Origin: Stigmatella aurantiaca
GTDB taxonomy: Bacteria; Myxococcota; Myxococcia; Myxococcales; Myxococcaceae
Reading direction: 5' to 3'
Assembly (NCBI RefSeq): GCF_900109545.1
Contig: NZ_FOAP01000003.1
Span: 434,001-498,000 of the forward strand
Length of the DNA: 64,000 bases
The notes under the pieces are model-generated. The model was not told the DNA's origin, searched no databases, and worked only from the letters and a program-made list of their open reading frames with translations. The translations under genes were made by a program, and so were the position numbers. Each line of letters starts with the position of its first letter. Position 1 is the stretch's first letter. Positions 8,279 to 17,141 of this stretch are shown piece after piece.

Positions 8279-10099
8279 ATGCTCCCTGACGATCCGCTCT
8301 CGCCTCAATCCAATGACTCGCAGAAGCGAATGCTCACCGCCCTGGGAGTGTCCTTCGCGGCCATCACCATCTACATGATGTTCCTGGCGCCCTCCGCGCC
8401 CCCCGCGCCGGAAGCAGGCACGGCGGACGCAGGGGTGGCGGCGGTGGGCAGCCCGGATGGCGGCACGCCCGCGGCGCCCCCGTCCTCGCCGGGCGGCACG
8501 CCGGAGCTGGCCGCGGGCCAGAGCCCTCCGGAGCCCGAGGCGCCCGTGCGCACGCTGGAGCGCTCGCGCCAGGAGGCCAAGTACTCCTTCTCGTCCGAGG
8601 GGGCCGCCTTCGCCTCCGCGGTGCTCCAGGGCCCGAAGATGCGCGAGCAGCAGTCGCTCTCCATCGCGGAGGGCTACAAGGAGCTGTTCGGCGCGGAGCT
8701 GCTGCCCCCGCCGCAGATGAACCTCGTGCAGCCGGTGCCCGGCCAGCCGATGCCGCTGTCGATCTCCATCGAGGGCACCGCTCCCCTGCCCGCCAACGCC
8801 CGCTACCAGGTGCAGGAGGAGGGCGAGGGCACCGTCATCTTCACCACGCGCCGGGGGCCCTGGGAGGTGATGAAGCGGCTGGACTGGCCCCAAGCGGGCC
8901 ACGAGCTGACGTACACCGTGCAGGTGCGCAACACCTCGTCCCAGCCGCTCACGGGTGAGCTGCGCATGCACCACAACCGCGCCATCGACCCGAACTTCGA
9001 GCACGCCCCGTCCTTCTTCGGCGGCGTGGGCAACCAGAGCCGGGCCGCGTGCCACGTGGGCGACGAGCTGCACAAGCGCGTGCCCGAGGACGAGGCCACG
9101 GAGACCTTCTCGGGACCGGTGCACTACTTCGGCATCGACCAGCAGTACTTCCTGTCCATGCTCTACCCGCTGGAGGCGCCGCGCGAGGGGCACTGCGTGC
9201 TCACCGCCACCCCCACCGTGCGCCAGGTGGCCGTGGGCTTCCCGCTCACCGTGGGCGCGGGCGAGACGGTGACGATGCGCTTTGGCGGCTGGTTCGGCCC
9301 CAAGGACCCCGACCTGCTCAAGCCCGTGCCCAGCCAGGACGTGCTGCGCGCCGCAGGCATGGCGTCCGCCGCGTGGGACCCCACGATTGAAGAGACGGTG
9401 GACTTCGGCATCTGGGCCGTCATCTGCAAGCTGCTCCTGTTCTTCATGAAGTGGTTCCACGCCGTCACCGGCAACTGGGGCGTGGCCATCATCCTGCTCA
9501 CCGTGCTGGTGAAGCTCGTGCTCTTGCCGCTCACCTACAAGTCCATGGTGGGCATGGAGGCCGTGAAGGAGCTCCAGCCCCAGATGGAGGCCCTCCGCAA
9601 GAAGTTCGCCGATGACCGCGAGCGGATGAACATGGAGGTGATGAAGCTCTACCAGCAGGCGAAGGTGAACCCGCTGGGCGGCTGTCTGCCGCTGCTCATC
9701 CAGATGCCGGTGTGGATCGCCCTGTTCACCGCGCTGCGCAACAGCTTCGACATCTACTGGGAGCCGTTCTTCGGGCCGGTGTGGAGGGACCTCACCTACA
9801 AGGACCCCACGTACCTGCTGCCGCTGGCGCTCGGCGTGTCGATGATCATCACCCAGAAGATGCAGCCGCAGATGATGGATGCCGCCCAGGCGCGCATCAT
9901 GATCTGGGTGATGCCCATCATCTTCACCCTGACGCTGTTGCAGTACCCCGCGGGCCTCTCGCTCTACATCTTCACCAACAACCTGCTCTCCATTGGCCAG
10001 CAGTGGGGCCTGCGCAAGTGGCTGGACCACCAGAAGCAGAAGCGGGGCGGCGGTGGAACCCCCGCGGTGGCAGCCGCCACCGGAGGCAAACGCAAGTGA
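8279..10099 (+). CDS. yidC: membrane protein insertase YidC
   Basis: 606 residues. One N-terminal membrane helix (LTALGVSFAAITIYMMFLA) is followed by an Ala/Pro/Gly-rich linker, the large periplasmic beta domain of Gram-negative YidC (about residues 90-370), and the conserved insertase domain. The latter has the amphipathic and membrane helices around WAVICKLLLFFMKWFH, GGCLPLLIQMPVWIALF and a C-terminal positively charged tail. It inserts respiratory and other inner-membrane proteins, with or without SecYEG. It sits in the normal place after yidD and overlaps the next gene by GTGA. Confidence 0.98.
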   Translation: MLPDDPLSPQSNDSQKRMLTALGVSFAAITIYMMFLAPSAPPAPEAGTADAGVAAVGSPDGGTPAAPPSSPGGTPELAAGQSPPEPEAPVRTLERSRQEAKYSFSSEGAAFASAVLQGPKMREQQSLSIAEGYKELFGAELLPPPQMNLVQPVPGQPMPLSISIEGTAPLPANARYQVQEEGEGTVIFTTRRGPWEVMKRLDWPQAGHELTYTVQVRNTSSQPLTGELRMHHNRAIDPNFEHAPSFFGGVGNQSRAACHVGDELHKRVPEDEATETFSGPVHYFGIDQQYFLSMLYPLEAPREGHCVLTATPTVRQVAVGFPLTVGAGETVTMRFGGWFGPKDPDLLKPVPSQDVLRAAGMASAAWDPTIEETVDFGIWAVICKLLLFFMKWFHAVTGNWGVAIILLTVLVKLVLLPLTYKSMVGMEAVKELQPQMEALRKKFADDRERMNMEVMKLYQQAKVNPLGGCLPLLIQMPVWIALFTALRNSFDIYWEPFFGPVWRDLTYKDPTYLLPLALGVSMIITQKMQPQMMDAAQARIMIWVMPIIFTLTLLQYPAGLSLYIFTNNLLSIGQQWGLRKWLDHQKQKRGGGGTPAVAAATGGKRK

Positions 10100-10878
10100 G
10101 CGGGCCGCAGACACCGCCGCCCGCCCCCGCGCTCAGCCCGGCCGAGTTTCGCGCCCGGGTGGAGCGGCTCCTCACCGACATCCTCGGGCTGATGGGCTAC
10201 CCCGCCCGGCTGGAGTTCCAGGACGTCCCGGATGGCAGCCTCGCGGTGGCGCTCCACTTCGAGGCGGGCGCGCCCGCGGGCGTGGAGACCGGCCGGCGCA
10301 GCCAGGTGGTGGACTCGCTGCAGTTCCTCCTCAACAAGATGCTCCACCGCCCGGGCGTCGAGCGGCGGTGGGTGCTCCTGGGCGCGGGCGCCCTGCCCGA
10401 GCCCCGTCACCGCAAGGAGCCCCCGGCCCCCGTGGCGCCTCCGCCCGCGGCGAGCGTGCCCCCGGCCCCTCGCCCGGCGGCTCCGGCCCGGGCTCCGGCC
10501 CCTGCGGCTCCGGCGCCCGCTCCCGCGCGTCAGGCCAAGCAAGCACCGGCCGCCGCTCCCGCGGCCGCGGCCCCCGCCAAGCGCGCCGCCGAGTCCGATG
10601 AGCGGACGCTGGAGGTGACCGAGGATGCGGCGCTGGCCCTGGCCGCCCGGCGGCTGGCCGAGAAGTCGTCCACCCTCGGGCGCTTCTACGCCCTGGCCGC
10701 TATGAAGGTAGAAGACCGGGCCCGCGTCTTGAAGGCGGTGCAAGGTGTGGCGGGTGTCGCGGTGGCGGGCGAGGGCGAGGGGCGGTGCCGGCGTGTGGTG
10801 TTCACCCCAGGCAAGCCGGCCCCGCTGCCCAAGCGGTTCCTGCTGCCGGACGATGACGAGGACGGCTTCGAGGACTGA
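10096..10878 (+). CDS. khpB: KhpB/Jag-like RNA-binding protein with degenerate R3H
   Basis: 260 residues from GTG 10096, overlapping the yidC stop. Domains seen: N-terminal KH-like part (residues about 15-95, with SQVVDSLQFLLNKMLH in the place of the Jag KH helix), a long Pro/Ala-rich linker (about 105-165), and an R3H-like C-terminus ending GRCRRVVFTP. In canonical Jag the R3H helix holds an Arg and a His; here the Arg survives but the His position is a leucine. The position after yidC is that of jag in many bacteria. It probably binds RNA through the KH part. Confidence 0.75.
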   Translation: MSGPQTPPPAPALSPAEFRARVERLLTDILGLMGYPARLEFQDVPDGSLAVALHFEAGAPAGVETGRRSQVVDSLQFLLNKMLHRPGVERRWVLLGAGALPEPRHRKEPPAPVAPPPAASVPPAPRPAAPARAPAPAAPAPAPARQAKQAPAAAPAAAAPAKRAAESDERTLEVTEDAALALAARRLAEKSSTLGRFYALAAMKVEDRARVLKAVQGVAGVAVAGEGEGRCRRVVFTPGKPAPLPKRFLLPDDDEDGFED

Positions 10879-10907
10879 GCCAAGCCTCGAGGCCGCCAGG
10901 AGAGGAC

Positions 10908-11135
10908 ATGGGCAAGGCGAAGTCACTCAAGGACAAGCTGTACGGCGCGGCGGTGCTCAAGATGAGCTTCCGCCTGCGGGGGGACGAGGCATCCCCCGCC
11001 TTCCGCTACGTCTACCCAGGGGTGCTGAGGGACCTGGAGCTGGATGACGAGAAGGTGGAGCAGTACATCGCGGAGAACCGCGAGAGCGTGGAGAAGGCCG
11101 CCCGGGGCTCGACGCCGGAGCAGGGCCCCCGCTGA
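10908..11135 (+). CDS. small conserved-looking protein, unknown function
   Basis: 75 residues, mixed charge, no signal peptide or membrane segment. It begins MGKAKSLKDKL and has an acidic helix (LELDDEKVEQYIAENRESVEKA) near the end. AGGAGAGG lies about seven bases before ATG 10908. Placed between khpB and mnmE on the same strand with short gaps, it is probably co-expressed with them. No family recognised. Confidence 0.7.
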   Translation: MGKAKSLKDKLYGAAVLKMSFRLRGDEASPAFRYVYPGVLRDLELDDEKVEQYIAENRESVEKAARGSTPEQGPR

Positions 11136-11152
11136 GCCCACAGGGGACCATC

Positions 11153-12457
11153 GTGGCCCTGGCCACCGCGCCCGCCGCGGGGGCCGTGGGCATCCTCCGG
11201 CTCTCCGGCCCTGGGGCGCTGGAGGCCGGCAGGCGGCTGGCGCCGGGCGTTCCCGCCTCGCCGGTGCCGCGCCACGCCTACCTGGCCTCCTTCGTGGATG
11301 CGGCGGGCCGTCCGCTCGACGAGGGGCTGTTCCTCTACTTCCGCGCGCCCCACTCCTTCACGGGCGAGGACGTGGTGGAGCTGCAGGCCCATGGCAGCCC
11401 CCGGCTCCTGCAGCTGCTGCTGGCGCGCGTGCTGGAGGATGCGCGCGTGCGCCCGGCCCACGCCGGGGAGTTCACCCGCCGCGCCTTCCTCCACGGCCGC
11501 ATGGACCTGACCCGCGCGGAGGCCGTGGCGGACCTGGTGGCGGCGGACTCGGAGGCCGCGGTGCGGGCGGCGGCGGCGGGCCTGTCCGGTGGGCTCGCCA
11601 CCCGGGTGCGCGCCCTGGAGGAGCCCCTGCGCGCGCTCCACGCGGACCTGGAAGGGGTGCTCAACTTTCCGGAGGAGGCCGAAGGGGCCGACGAGGATTC
11701 GGGCCCACGCGTGGCGGCGCTGCGCGCGGAGGCCGAGGCGCTCCTGGCTGATTCGGGCCGGAGCCGGCTGGTGCGCCGGGGGGCCCGAGTGGCCCTCTAC
11801 GGGCCGGTGAACGCGGGCAAGTCCACCCTCTTCAACCGGCTGGTGGGCGAGGCGCGGGCGCTCGTGGATGACGAGCCCGGCACGACGCGCGACGTGCTGG
11901 AGGCCCGCGTGGAGTGGAGCGGGCTTGGCCTGTCCCTGCTGGACACCGCAGGCCTGCGCGAGACGCCGGGCCGCGTGGAGGCCCTGGGCATCGCCCGCAC
12001 GCGCGAGGCCCTGGCCGCGGTGGACCTGGCCCTCCTGGTGCTGCCGCCCGGGGCCACCCCCGCCGAGGCCGAGGCCTGGACGCGGGAGGCCGGCGCCACC
12101 CCCATGCTGCGCGTGGCGGGCAAGTGCGATGTGGCCCGGCCCCCGGAGGACGTGGGCCTGCCGGTGAGCGGCAAGACGGGCGAGGGGCTCGAGCCGCTGC
12201 GCGCGGCCGTGCTGTCGCGCCTGTGGGGCGAGGGCACACCCGCGGCCGTGGCGCTCGTCTCCGAACGCCATGCCGATGCGCTGCGTCGCACCGCCGAGGC
12301 GCTGGGACGGGCCCACGAGGCCTCCCGGCTCTCCACCCTGGAGGTCCTCTCGGGTGAGGTGGGCCTGGCCCTGGAGGCGCTCGGCGAGGTGTCCGGGACG
12401 TCCGCCTCCGAAGCCCTGCTGGATGCCATTTTCCAGCGGTTCTGCATCGGCAAGTAG
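11153..12457 (+). CDS. mnmE: tRNA modification GTPase MnmE
   Basis: 434 residues from GTG 11153, with AGGGGA five bases upstream. The in-frame codons before it read T-I, matching the usual MnmE N-terminus, so a non-standard upstream start (CTG 11132) cannot be excluded. Domains: N-terminal tetrahydrofolate-binding domain, helical domain, G domain with GPVNAGKS (P-loop), EPGTTRD (switch I) and DTAG, and the C-terminal FCIGK box whose Cys is conserved. With MnmG it makes the cmnm5 modification of wobble U34. mnmG is 42 kb away here. Confidence 0.97.
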   Translation: MALATAPAAGAVGILRLSGPGALEAGRRLAPGVPASPVPRHAYLASFVDAAGRPLDEGLFLYFRAPHSFTGEDVVELQAHGSPRLLQLLLARVLEDARVRPAHAGEFTRRAFLHGRMDLTRAEAVADLVAADSEAAVRAAAAGLSGGLATRVRALEEPLRALHADLEGVLNFPEEAEGADEDSGPRVAALRAEAEALLADSGRSRLVRRGARVALYGPVNAGKSTLFNRLVGEARALVDDEPGTTRDVLEARVEWSGLGLSLLDTAGLRETPGRVEALGIARTREALAAVDLALLVLPPGATPAEAEAWTREAGATPMLRVAGKCDVARPPEDVGLPVSGKTGEGLEPLRAAVLSRLWGEGTPAAVALVSERHADALRRTAEALGRAHEASRLSTLEVLSGEVGLALEALGEVSGTSASEALLDAIFQRFCIGK

Positions 12458-12534
12458 CCCCCCGCCTGGCGGGCCGGCCGATGTCAGTCCCCTCCTTAAG
12501 ATGCGTGCTCGTTCAGCCGCTGCACGGGAGGGAT

Positions 12535-13197
12535 ATGGTGTCGGAGACGCTTGTCGATCAGGCCACATACTCGGTTCTCAATTCGCTGCCCCTGGGATGG
12601 GTGGGAGAGATCGTCGAAGAGGAACTGGTGGCCTCCCCCCGGCCGGTGGCCGCGCAGACGCGCGCGGCCTTCATGCTGGGGGTGGAGCTGGGGGAGCAGT
12701 TGGATCCCCGGCGGGGCGGCAGCGGCCGCTGGTGTTTCCTCCGGGCGCCCGAACTGCACCTGGGGCGGGATGTGCTGGTGCCGGACCTGGCCGGTTGGCG
12801 CCGGGACCGGGTGGCCGAGCCGCCCGAGCCCTGTGCCCCCTTCCTCACCCTCTCGCCGGACTGGGTGTGCGAGGTGCTCTCCCCCGTCACGCGCGCCCTG
12901 GACCGCACGCGCAAGCTGCCGCTCTACGCCCAGCACGGCGTCTCCCACGCCTGGTTCATCGACCCGGAGGCGCGCACCCTGGAGGTGTTCCAGCGCCTCA
13001 AGCGCGGCTGGCTATTCTGCGCCAGCTACGAGGGCGAGGCGCAGGTGCGCGCCGAGCCGTTCGCCTCCCTGTCCCTGGAGCTGGGCTCGCTCTGGTTGCC
13101 CTCGGAGCCCAGCCCCCAGGTGAACGCGGGCCTGCCTCCGGGCAGGGCCCCTGCCCCGCTGGCCCTGGCCGTTGGGGCGGGGTTTCGCGGCTCGTGA
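12535..13197 (+). CDS. Uma2-family (DUF820) PD-(D/E)xK protein
   Basis: 220 residues from ATG 12535, which has GGGAGGG just upstream; ATG 12481 in the same frame is an alternative. The Uma2 fold is shown by VPDLAGWR (catalytic Asp), WVCEVLSPVTRALDR (Glu) and KLPLYAQHGVSHAWFIDPE. The Lys of the ExK is in the KLPLY helix region, as in many members. The family is widespread in cyanobacteria and myxobacteria; its function is not established. Its C-terminal 35 residues are Pro/Gly-rich and extra to the fold. Confidence 0.8.
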   Translation: MVSETLVDQATYSVLNSLPLGWVGEIVEEELVASPRPVAAQTRAAFMLGVELGEQLDPRRGGSGRWCFLRAPELHLGRDVLVPDLAGWRRDRVAEPPEPCAPFLTLSPDWVCEVLSPVTRALDRTRKLPLYAQHGVSHAWFIDPEARTLEVFQRLKRGWLFCASYEGEAQVRAEPFASLSLELGSLWLPSEPSPQVNAGLPPGRAPAPLALAVGAGFRGS

Positions 13198-13332
13198 CGC
13201 AGGAGGCCCCCGAGGGATGGGGTGTTGAGGGCCCAACCGGCCATCTGTCGGACTTCTGGCACCGCGGTCGCCCCGGGCTCACGGGCCCGGGGGGATGTGG
13301 TTGTAAGGAAGCACCGTGCACATGTTGAGGGG

Positions 13333-13923
13333 GTGCGAGCGGCGTCGTTAGAGGAAGTGCTCCACCAGCTTCGTGAGGAGATTCACGAGCCGGAGGGAGC
13401 CAGGCAGGTGGGGGAGCGGCTGAGAGGTGTGCAGGTGCGCCCGGAGTGTTTGCGCCCCTATTTGCACTTCCGCCGTGGCCGCTACACCCGCAACCTCATT
13501 CATCGCGAGCGCCGGTTCGAGCTGGTGCTCAACTGCTGGGACGAGGGAACGGCCTCGCCCATCCATGACCATGACGAGCAGGAGTGCTGGTTCAGCATCC
13601 AGGCGGGCCTGTTCCAACTGGAAAACTTCCCGCTGTACGCGGGAGGGCGACAGCCAGGGCACGCCGTGCTGGGCTCGCCCCTTCGCCTGGGGCCCGTAGG
13701 CCCGGGCCACGTGGACTTCCGGGGCCCCGGCGATTCGATCCACCGGGTGTCCGCGCTGTCCGGGCCGGGGGTTTCGCTGCACGTCTACGCGGCCCCGGTG
13801 GAGCAGTGCTTGGTGTTTGATCCTCGCCGCCAGCGCTGCGAGTGGCACCGGCTGTCCTACTATTCCGTGTTTGGACGGCCCGTGAAGTCCGCGCCCTCCC
13901 CCGAGCTGTCCGAGCGGCGGTAG
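13333..13923 (+). CDS. cysteine dioxygenase-like cupin
   Basis: About 196 residues from GTG 13333; the frame is open further upstream (GTG near 13297, ATG 13222), so the start is uncertain. Iron ligands of the CDO family appear as H-x-H in SPIHDHDEQECW and a third His in DSIHRV. The Arg that binds cysteine carboxylate is in YTRNLIHR, and the Ser-His-Tyr triad in SLHVYA. The Cys after the HxH motif could form the Cys-Tyr cofactor. It would oxidise cysteine to cysteine sulfinate. Confidence 0.75.
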   Translation: MRAASLEEVLHQLREEIHEPEGARQVGERLRGVQVRPECLRPYLHFRRGRYTRNLIHRERRFELVLNCWDEGTASPIHDHDEQECWFSIQAGLFQLENFPLYAGGRQPGHAVLGSPLRLGPVGPGHVDFRGPGDSIHRVSALSGPGVSLHVYAAPVEQCLVFDPRRQRCEWHRLSYYSVFGRPVKSAPSPELSERR

Positions 13924-14113
13924 CACTCTCAGGATTTCTTCCCAGGGCTTTCAATCCGAAGCAGTGCCCCCTCGGTCCACGGGCCGCCATGTGCGGTGGA
14001 GCACCTGCCGCCGGCCACGCACTTGCCATCCCCCAGACCTCCAAGGAAGCTCGTCCGCCACAACGATGCTGGGGGGCCCGCCGGGGGTACCTCCGACTGA
14101 TGAGGAGTGGCGG

Positions 14114-14767
14114 ATGAAGAAGCTCTGGGGTGCCTGGCTCGTGGCGCTGATGCTGGCGGCGTGTGGCGGCGACGACGGAGGCGGCGGAGGCGGCGGTGGG
14201 GGCGGAGGCGAGGACGACGAGAAGCCGGGCATTGGCCCGTCGACCAAGGATCCGGTGGGGACGCCGTTCGAGTGGCCCGCAGGGTTGATCGTCAAGGAGC
14301 CCATCGACGCCTACGACGAAGACCACTGCTACCGTGATGACCAGAAGGAGCGGGAGGTGTACGGCCACGGAGGCAATGTCCGGCTGTGCCTGGGCTTCAC
14401 CAACACCACCAACCAGCCCATCACCGTGAGCCTGCCCGCAGGGCTCATCTTCGTCTCGCTCAACACAGAGAGCCAGAATGGCCTGCTCGTTCAGGTGGAG
14501 ACGTTCGAAGTGCCCCCGGGGGACCAGCCCTTCTTCGTCAACTTGGGGCTCCAGTGTCTGAACGCGGGCCGTGACCCCGGCTTTATTGGGGATACCTACA
14601 AGAAGGGCCCCGTCACCCAGGACGAGGAACTGCGCGAGTTTCTGGATATCCTGAAGAACAAGAAGCTCACCCTGGACAACGCGCACATCGTCCAGGATGC
14701 CCTGTGGAACGTCACCGATGGTGATGGCCTGACGGCGAGGGATCGCGAAGACATTGGAAAGCTGTAG
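14114..14767 (+). CDS. secreted lipoprotein, unknown function
   Basis: 217 residues. The N-terminus MKKLWGAWLVALMLAAC is a lipoprotein signal with lipobox LAAC, followed by a Gly-rich tether of about eleven glycines and an acidic patch. The mature part (two more Cys pairs, CYRDD and RLCLGF) looks like a beta-rich exported domain. GAGGAG lies about eight bases before ATG 14114. Probably outer-membrane anchored. No family recognised. Confidence 0.75.
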   Translation: MKKLWGAWLVALMLAACGGDDGGGGGGGGGGGEDDEKPGIGPSTKDPVGTPFEWPAGLIVKEPIDAYDEDHCYRDDQKEREVYGHGGNVRLCLGFTNTTNQPITVSLPAGLIFVSLNTESQNGLLVQVETFEVPPGDQPFFVNLGLQCLNAGRDPGFIGDTYKKGPVTQDEELREFLDILKNKKLTLDNAHIVQDALWNVTDGDGLTARDREDIGKL

Positions 14768-14784
14768 CCCGGGATTTTCTTACT

Positions 14785-14807
14785 CCCCGGGAGTGGATTT
14801 CCCGGGG
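14785..14807 (+). terminator. hairpin after the lipoprotein gene
   Basis: CCCCGGGA and TCCCGGGG form an eight-base-pair perfect stem with a seven-base loop, 18 bases after the lipoprotein stop and before the TadE-like gene. There is no T-tract, so it may act as a weak terminator or an mRNA-stability element. Confidence 0.4.
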
Positions 14808-14854
14808 GGTGAGAACGTCCACTTGACGGATGGTCTAGACCTACACCGTCCCCG

Positions 14855-15613
14855 ATGATGACCAGCATGGGTGTCAGGATGATGAAGAGAAGGCCGGGCA
14901 CACGAGAATCAGGACAGGCCGCCGTCGAGGCCGCCATCGTCCTGCCGCTGTTCGTCTTCCTGATGCTCGGCATCCTGCAGCTAGGGCTGATGCACCAGGC
15001 GCGGTTGATGACGAAGTACGCCGCTTACAAGGCCGTGCGCGCCGGGGCGATTCACAACGCCAAGAAGGCGGACATGGAGAGCGCGGCGCTCGCGGTTCTG
15101 CTCCCCCTGGTAAGCGAGGACCGCAGCGGCGGCGAGTACATCCAGTCCATCACCAGCGCCTCGGACTTTAATCAGAAGTGGTCCAAGGCCAAGAACAACA
15201 AGATGGCGGACATGAACATGCCGTACGTCGAGGTCACGACGTGCGGGCCGAGCAAGAAGGAGATCTCCGGCCAGGAGGTGGACTTCGATGATCCGGCCAT
15301 CGCGGGCGCGACCGACTGGCTTGCCAGCCACCAGACCAAGTTGCGCATCCAGGTGACGTTCAACTACCGGATGCCCATTCCGTTCGCCAACTGGGTCATC
15401 CACGCCGCGGCGATGAACCGGGAAGTGCCTTTGGTGATGCGCATGGGCAAGCCCACCAACAACTCGAACAAGTTCGAGAGCAAGTATCAGGACACCTCCA
15501 AGGGTGTCTACGTGCTGCCCATTCGCGCCGCCTACACCATGCGCATGCAGTCCAATCTCTATACCTCCCAGCTTCCGGAGGAGAACAAATGCCTGACCAC
15601 CAACCGTCTGTGA
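14855..15613 (+). CDS. TadE-like pseudopilin
   Basis: 252 residues. After a short basic leader (ATGs at 14855, 14858 and 14867 are possible starts) comes ESGQAAVEAAIVLPLFVFLMLGILQLGLM, the TadE prepilin motif: a Glu five residues after the presumed cleavage site and a hydrophobic helix. The rest is a soluble, presumably periplasmic domain. First of three such proteins here; it overlaps the next gene by 25 bases. It probably forms part of a Tad/Flp-like pilus or envelope structure. Confidence 0.75.
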   Translation: MMTSMGVRMMKRRPGTRESGQAAVEAAIVLPLFVFLMLGILQLGLMHQARLMTKYAAYKAVRAGAIHNAKKADMESAALAVLLPLVSEDRSGGEYIQSITSASDFNQKWSKAKNNKMADMNMPYVEVTTCGPSKKEISGQEVDFDDPAIAGATDWLASHQTKLRIQVTFNYRMPIPFANWVIHAAAMNREVPLVMRMGKPTNNSNKFESKYQDTSKGVYVLPIRAAYTMRMQSNLYTSQLPEENKCLTTNRL

Positions 15614-17139
15614 GTTCTCGCAAGCGCGGCCAGGCCCTGGTGCTGGCCTGCCTGTCTCTGTTGCTGCTGGCGCTGATGTCGGTGCTGAGCTTCAACCTCG
15701 GGCACGCGCTCCGGGAGAAGACGCGCCTGCAGCAGCACAGCGACTCCATGGCCTACTCTATGGCCGTGCTTGAGGCACGCGCGCTCAATTACTTCGCCGT
15801 CAGCAACCGGTCGATCGCCGCCTCTTACGCCGCGATGAACAGCGTCCAGGGCTACCTGGCCGCCGCGACCGTGAGCGGTGACCTGATGAGCGCGGGCAAG
15901 AAGAGCTTCTACGTGGTGGCTGCCGAGGAGGCCCTGCTGTGTGTGGCCTGCCGGTTCACGTGCAGCCACTGCAAGCACATCGCCGATGCCATCGATGTGG
16001 CCGGTGACTTCGGTGATGAGGCGGATGATTACTACGAAAAGGCCAAGGACCTGGACGAGGCAGGCTCCAAGGCCTTGGAGCGGCTCGATGACATGGTCGA
16101 TGCCATCCACCGGTCACAGCGCGATGTCTTCGACAAGACTGCGGCGGCGCTGGCCGATGGGTCCTCCAGCGGCCTGAGCAAGCTGCGGACCATCAACGCC
16201 CCTACGTCCACCCAGCTCAACGGTGGGGTAGGAGGACTCAATAAGTCCGAGTTCACCTGTGTCATCGACGGCAAGACGTGCACGGGCACGGGCAAGCCGG
16301 CCAACACCTCGGTCAAGAAGCTCGCCGCCGTCATGACGGAGGTGGCCAATGCCTCCCGTCCCGCCTGGGCCGCCAACCGGGGCCACCCGATGACCTATCT
16401 GAACCCCCAGTACATGCAGAAGCTGACGCGTGGCATCCAGAAACAGGGGATGAGCGCGGTCCAGGGCCACCATGCGGGCGGCAAGACTGCGAAGAGCGGC
16501 GGTGATGGGGACGTGCACTCCGGCTCGGACATGAACAACAGTGGCGCGGTGATTGCCTCGCACGAGAAGGGCCGGGTCATCACCCCCATGTACAAGCACG
16601 TGGTGGCCGGTGTGGGCTCGTACAACACGGAGGTCATCGCGAAGGACGGCGGCGGCTCTCACAAGGGCTCGGATGCGCACAATGATAGCGCTGACCACAA
16701 GTTTGAAGGGGTCAACACCCAGGACCTGATGGCGTGCGCAGCTGAAGGCAACTGCTTCATGCAGTTCCGCGCCGATCCGGACCGGACGCACGACTTCGGC
16801 CAGCCGCGCGTTTATAGCTACGTGACGCAGAAGCTGCGCACCGACAGCGTGGGTAAGGCCCCGTGGCAGCTCAATGACTCGGCCAAGGTGACGTTTAAGC
16901 ACGGCGACCAGGGCGAAGGCACGGTGGAACTGGCTGCGGACGAGGGCGCCGCAGTGTCCAAGGCGCTCGTCTATTACCACCGGCTGAGAAGCTGGAAGGA
17001 GCAGCCCAACCTCTTCGGCCCGTTCTGGCGCGCGAAGCTGCACCCGTTCGCCAGTGGCTCCGAGGCAGCCAACGTCCTGCAGAAGGCCGGTAACTCGGAC
17101 TCTGCGGAAATGGCCAACGCCCCTAACATCCCGCTGTAG
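15589..17139 (+). CDS. TadG/TadE-like envelope protein
   Basis: 516 residues. It starts at ATG 15589 with GGAGGAG six bases upstream, inside the previous gene. The N-terminal KRGQALVLACLSLLLLALMSVLSFNLG is the TadG-type membrane segment preceded by the GQAL motif common to 'Flp pilus-assembly TadE/G-like' proteins. The large exported part contains a Cys cluster (CVACRFTCSHC at about 120-130), further Cys pairs and Gly/His-rich stretches. Role: probably a membrane-anchored scaffold or tip protein of the Tad-like system. Confidence 0.65.
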   Translation: MPDHQPSVSSRKRGQALVLACLSLLLLALMSVLSFNLGHALREKTRLQQHSDSMAYSMAVLEARALNYFAVSNRSIAASYAAMNSVQGYLAAATVSGDLMSAGKKSFYVVAAEEALLCVACRFTCSHCKHIADAIDVAGDFGDEADDYYEKAKDLDEAGSKALERLDDMVDAIHRSQRDVFDKTAAALADGSSSGLSKLRTINAPTSTQLNGGVGGLNKSEFTCVIDGKTCTGTGKPANTSVKKLAAVMTEVANASRPAWAANRGHPMTYLNPQYMQKLTRGIQKQGMSAVQGHHAGGKTAKSGGDGDVHSGSDMNNSGAVIASHEKGRVITPMYKHVVAGVGSYNTEVIAKDGGGSHKGSDAHNDSADHKFEGVNTQDLMACAAEGNCFMQFRADPDRTHDFGQPRVYSYVTQKLRTDSVGKAPWQLNDSAKVTFKHGDQGEGTVELAADEGAAVSKALVYYHRLRSWKEQPNLFGPFWRAKLHPFASGSEAANVLQKAGNSDSAEMANAPNIPL

Positions 17140-17141
17140 CC

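Noticed and set aside
14184-14216. Glycine codon run in the lipoprotein gene as a possible frameshift site
   Set aside because: The GGC/GGA mixture keeps the frame and such Gly tethers are common after lipoboxes.
14795-14850. TTGACG-like promoter before the TadE-like gene
   Set aside because: Spacing to the only TACACC word is about 13 bases, too short for a sigma-70 promoter.
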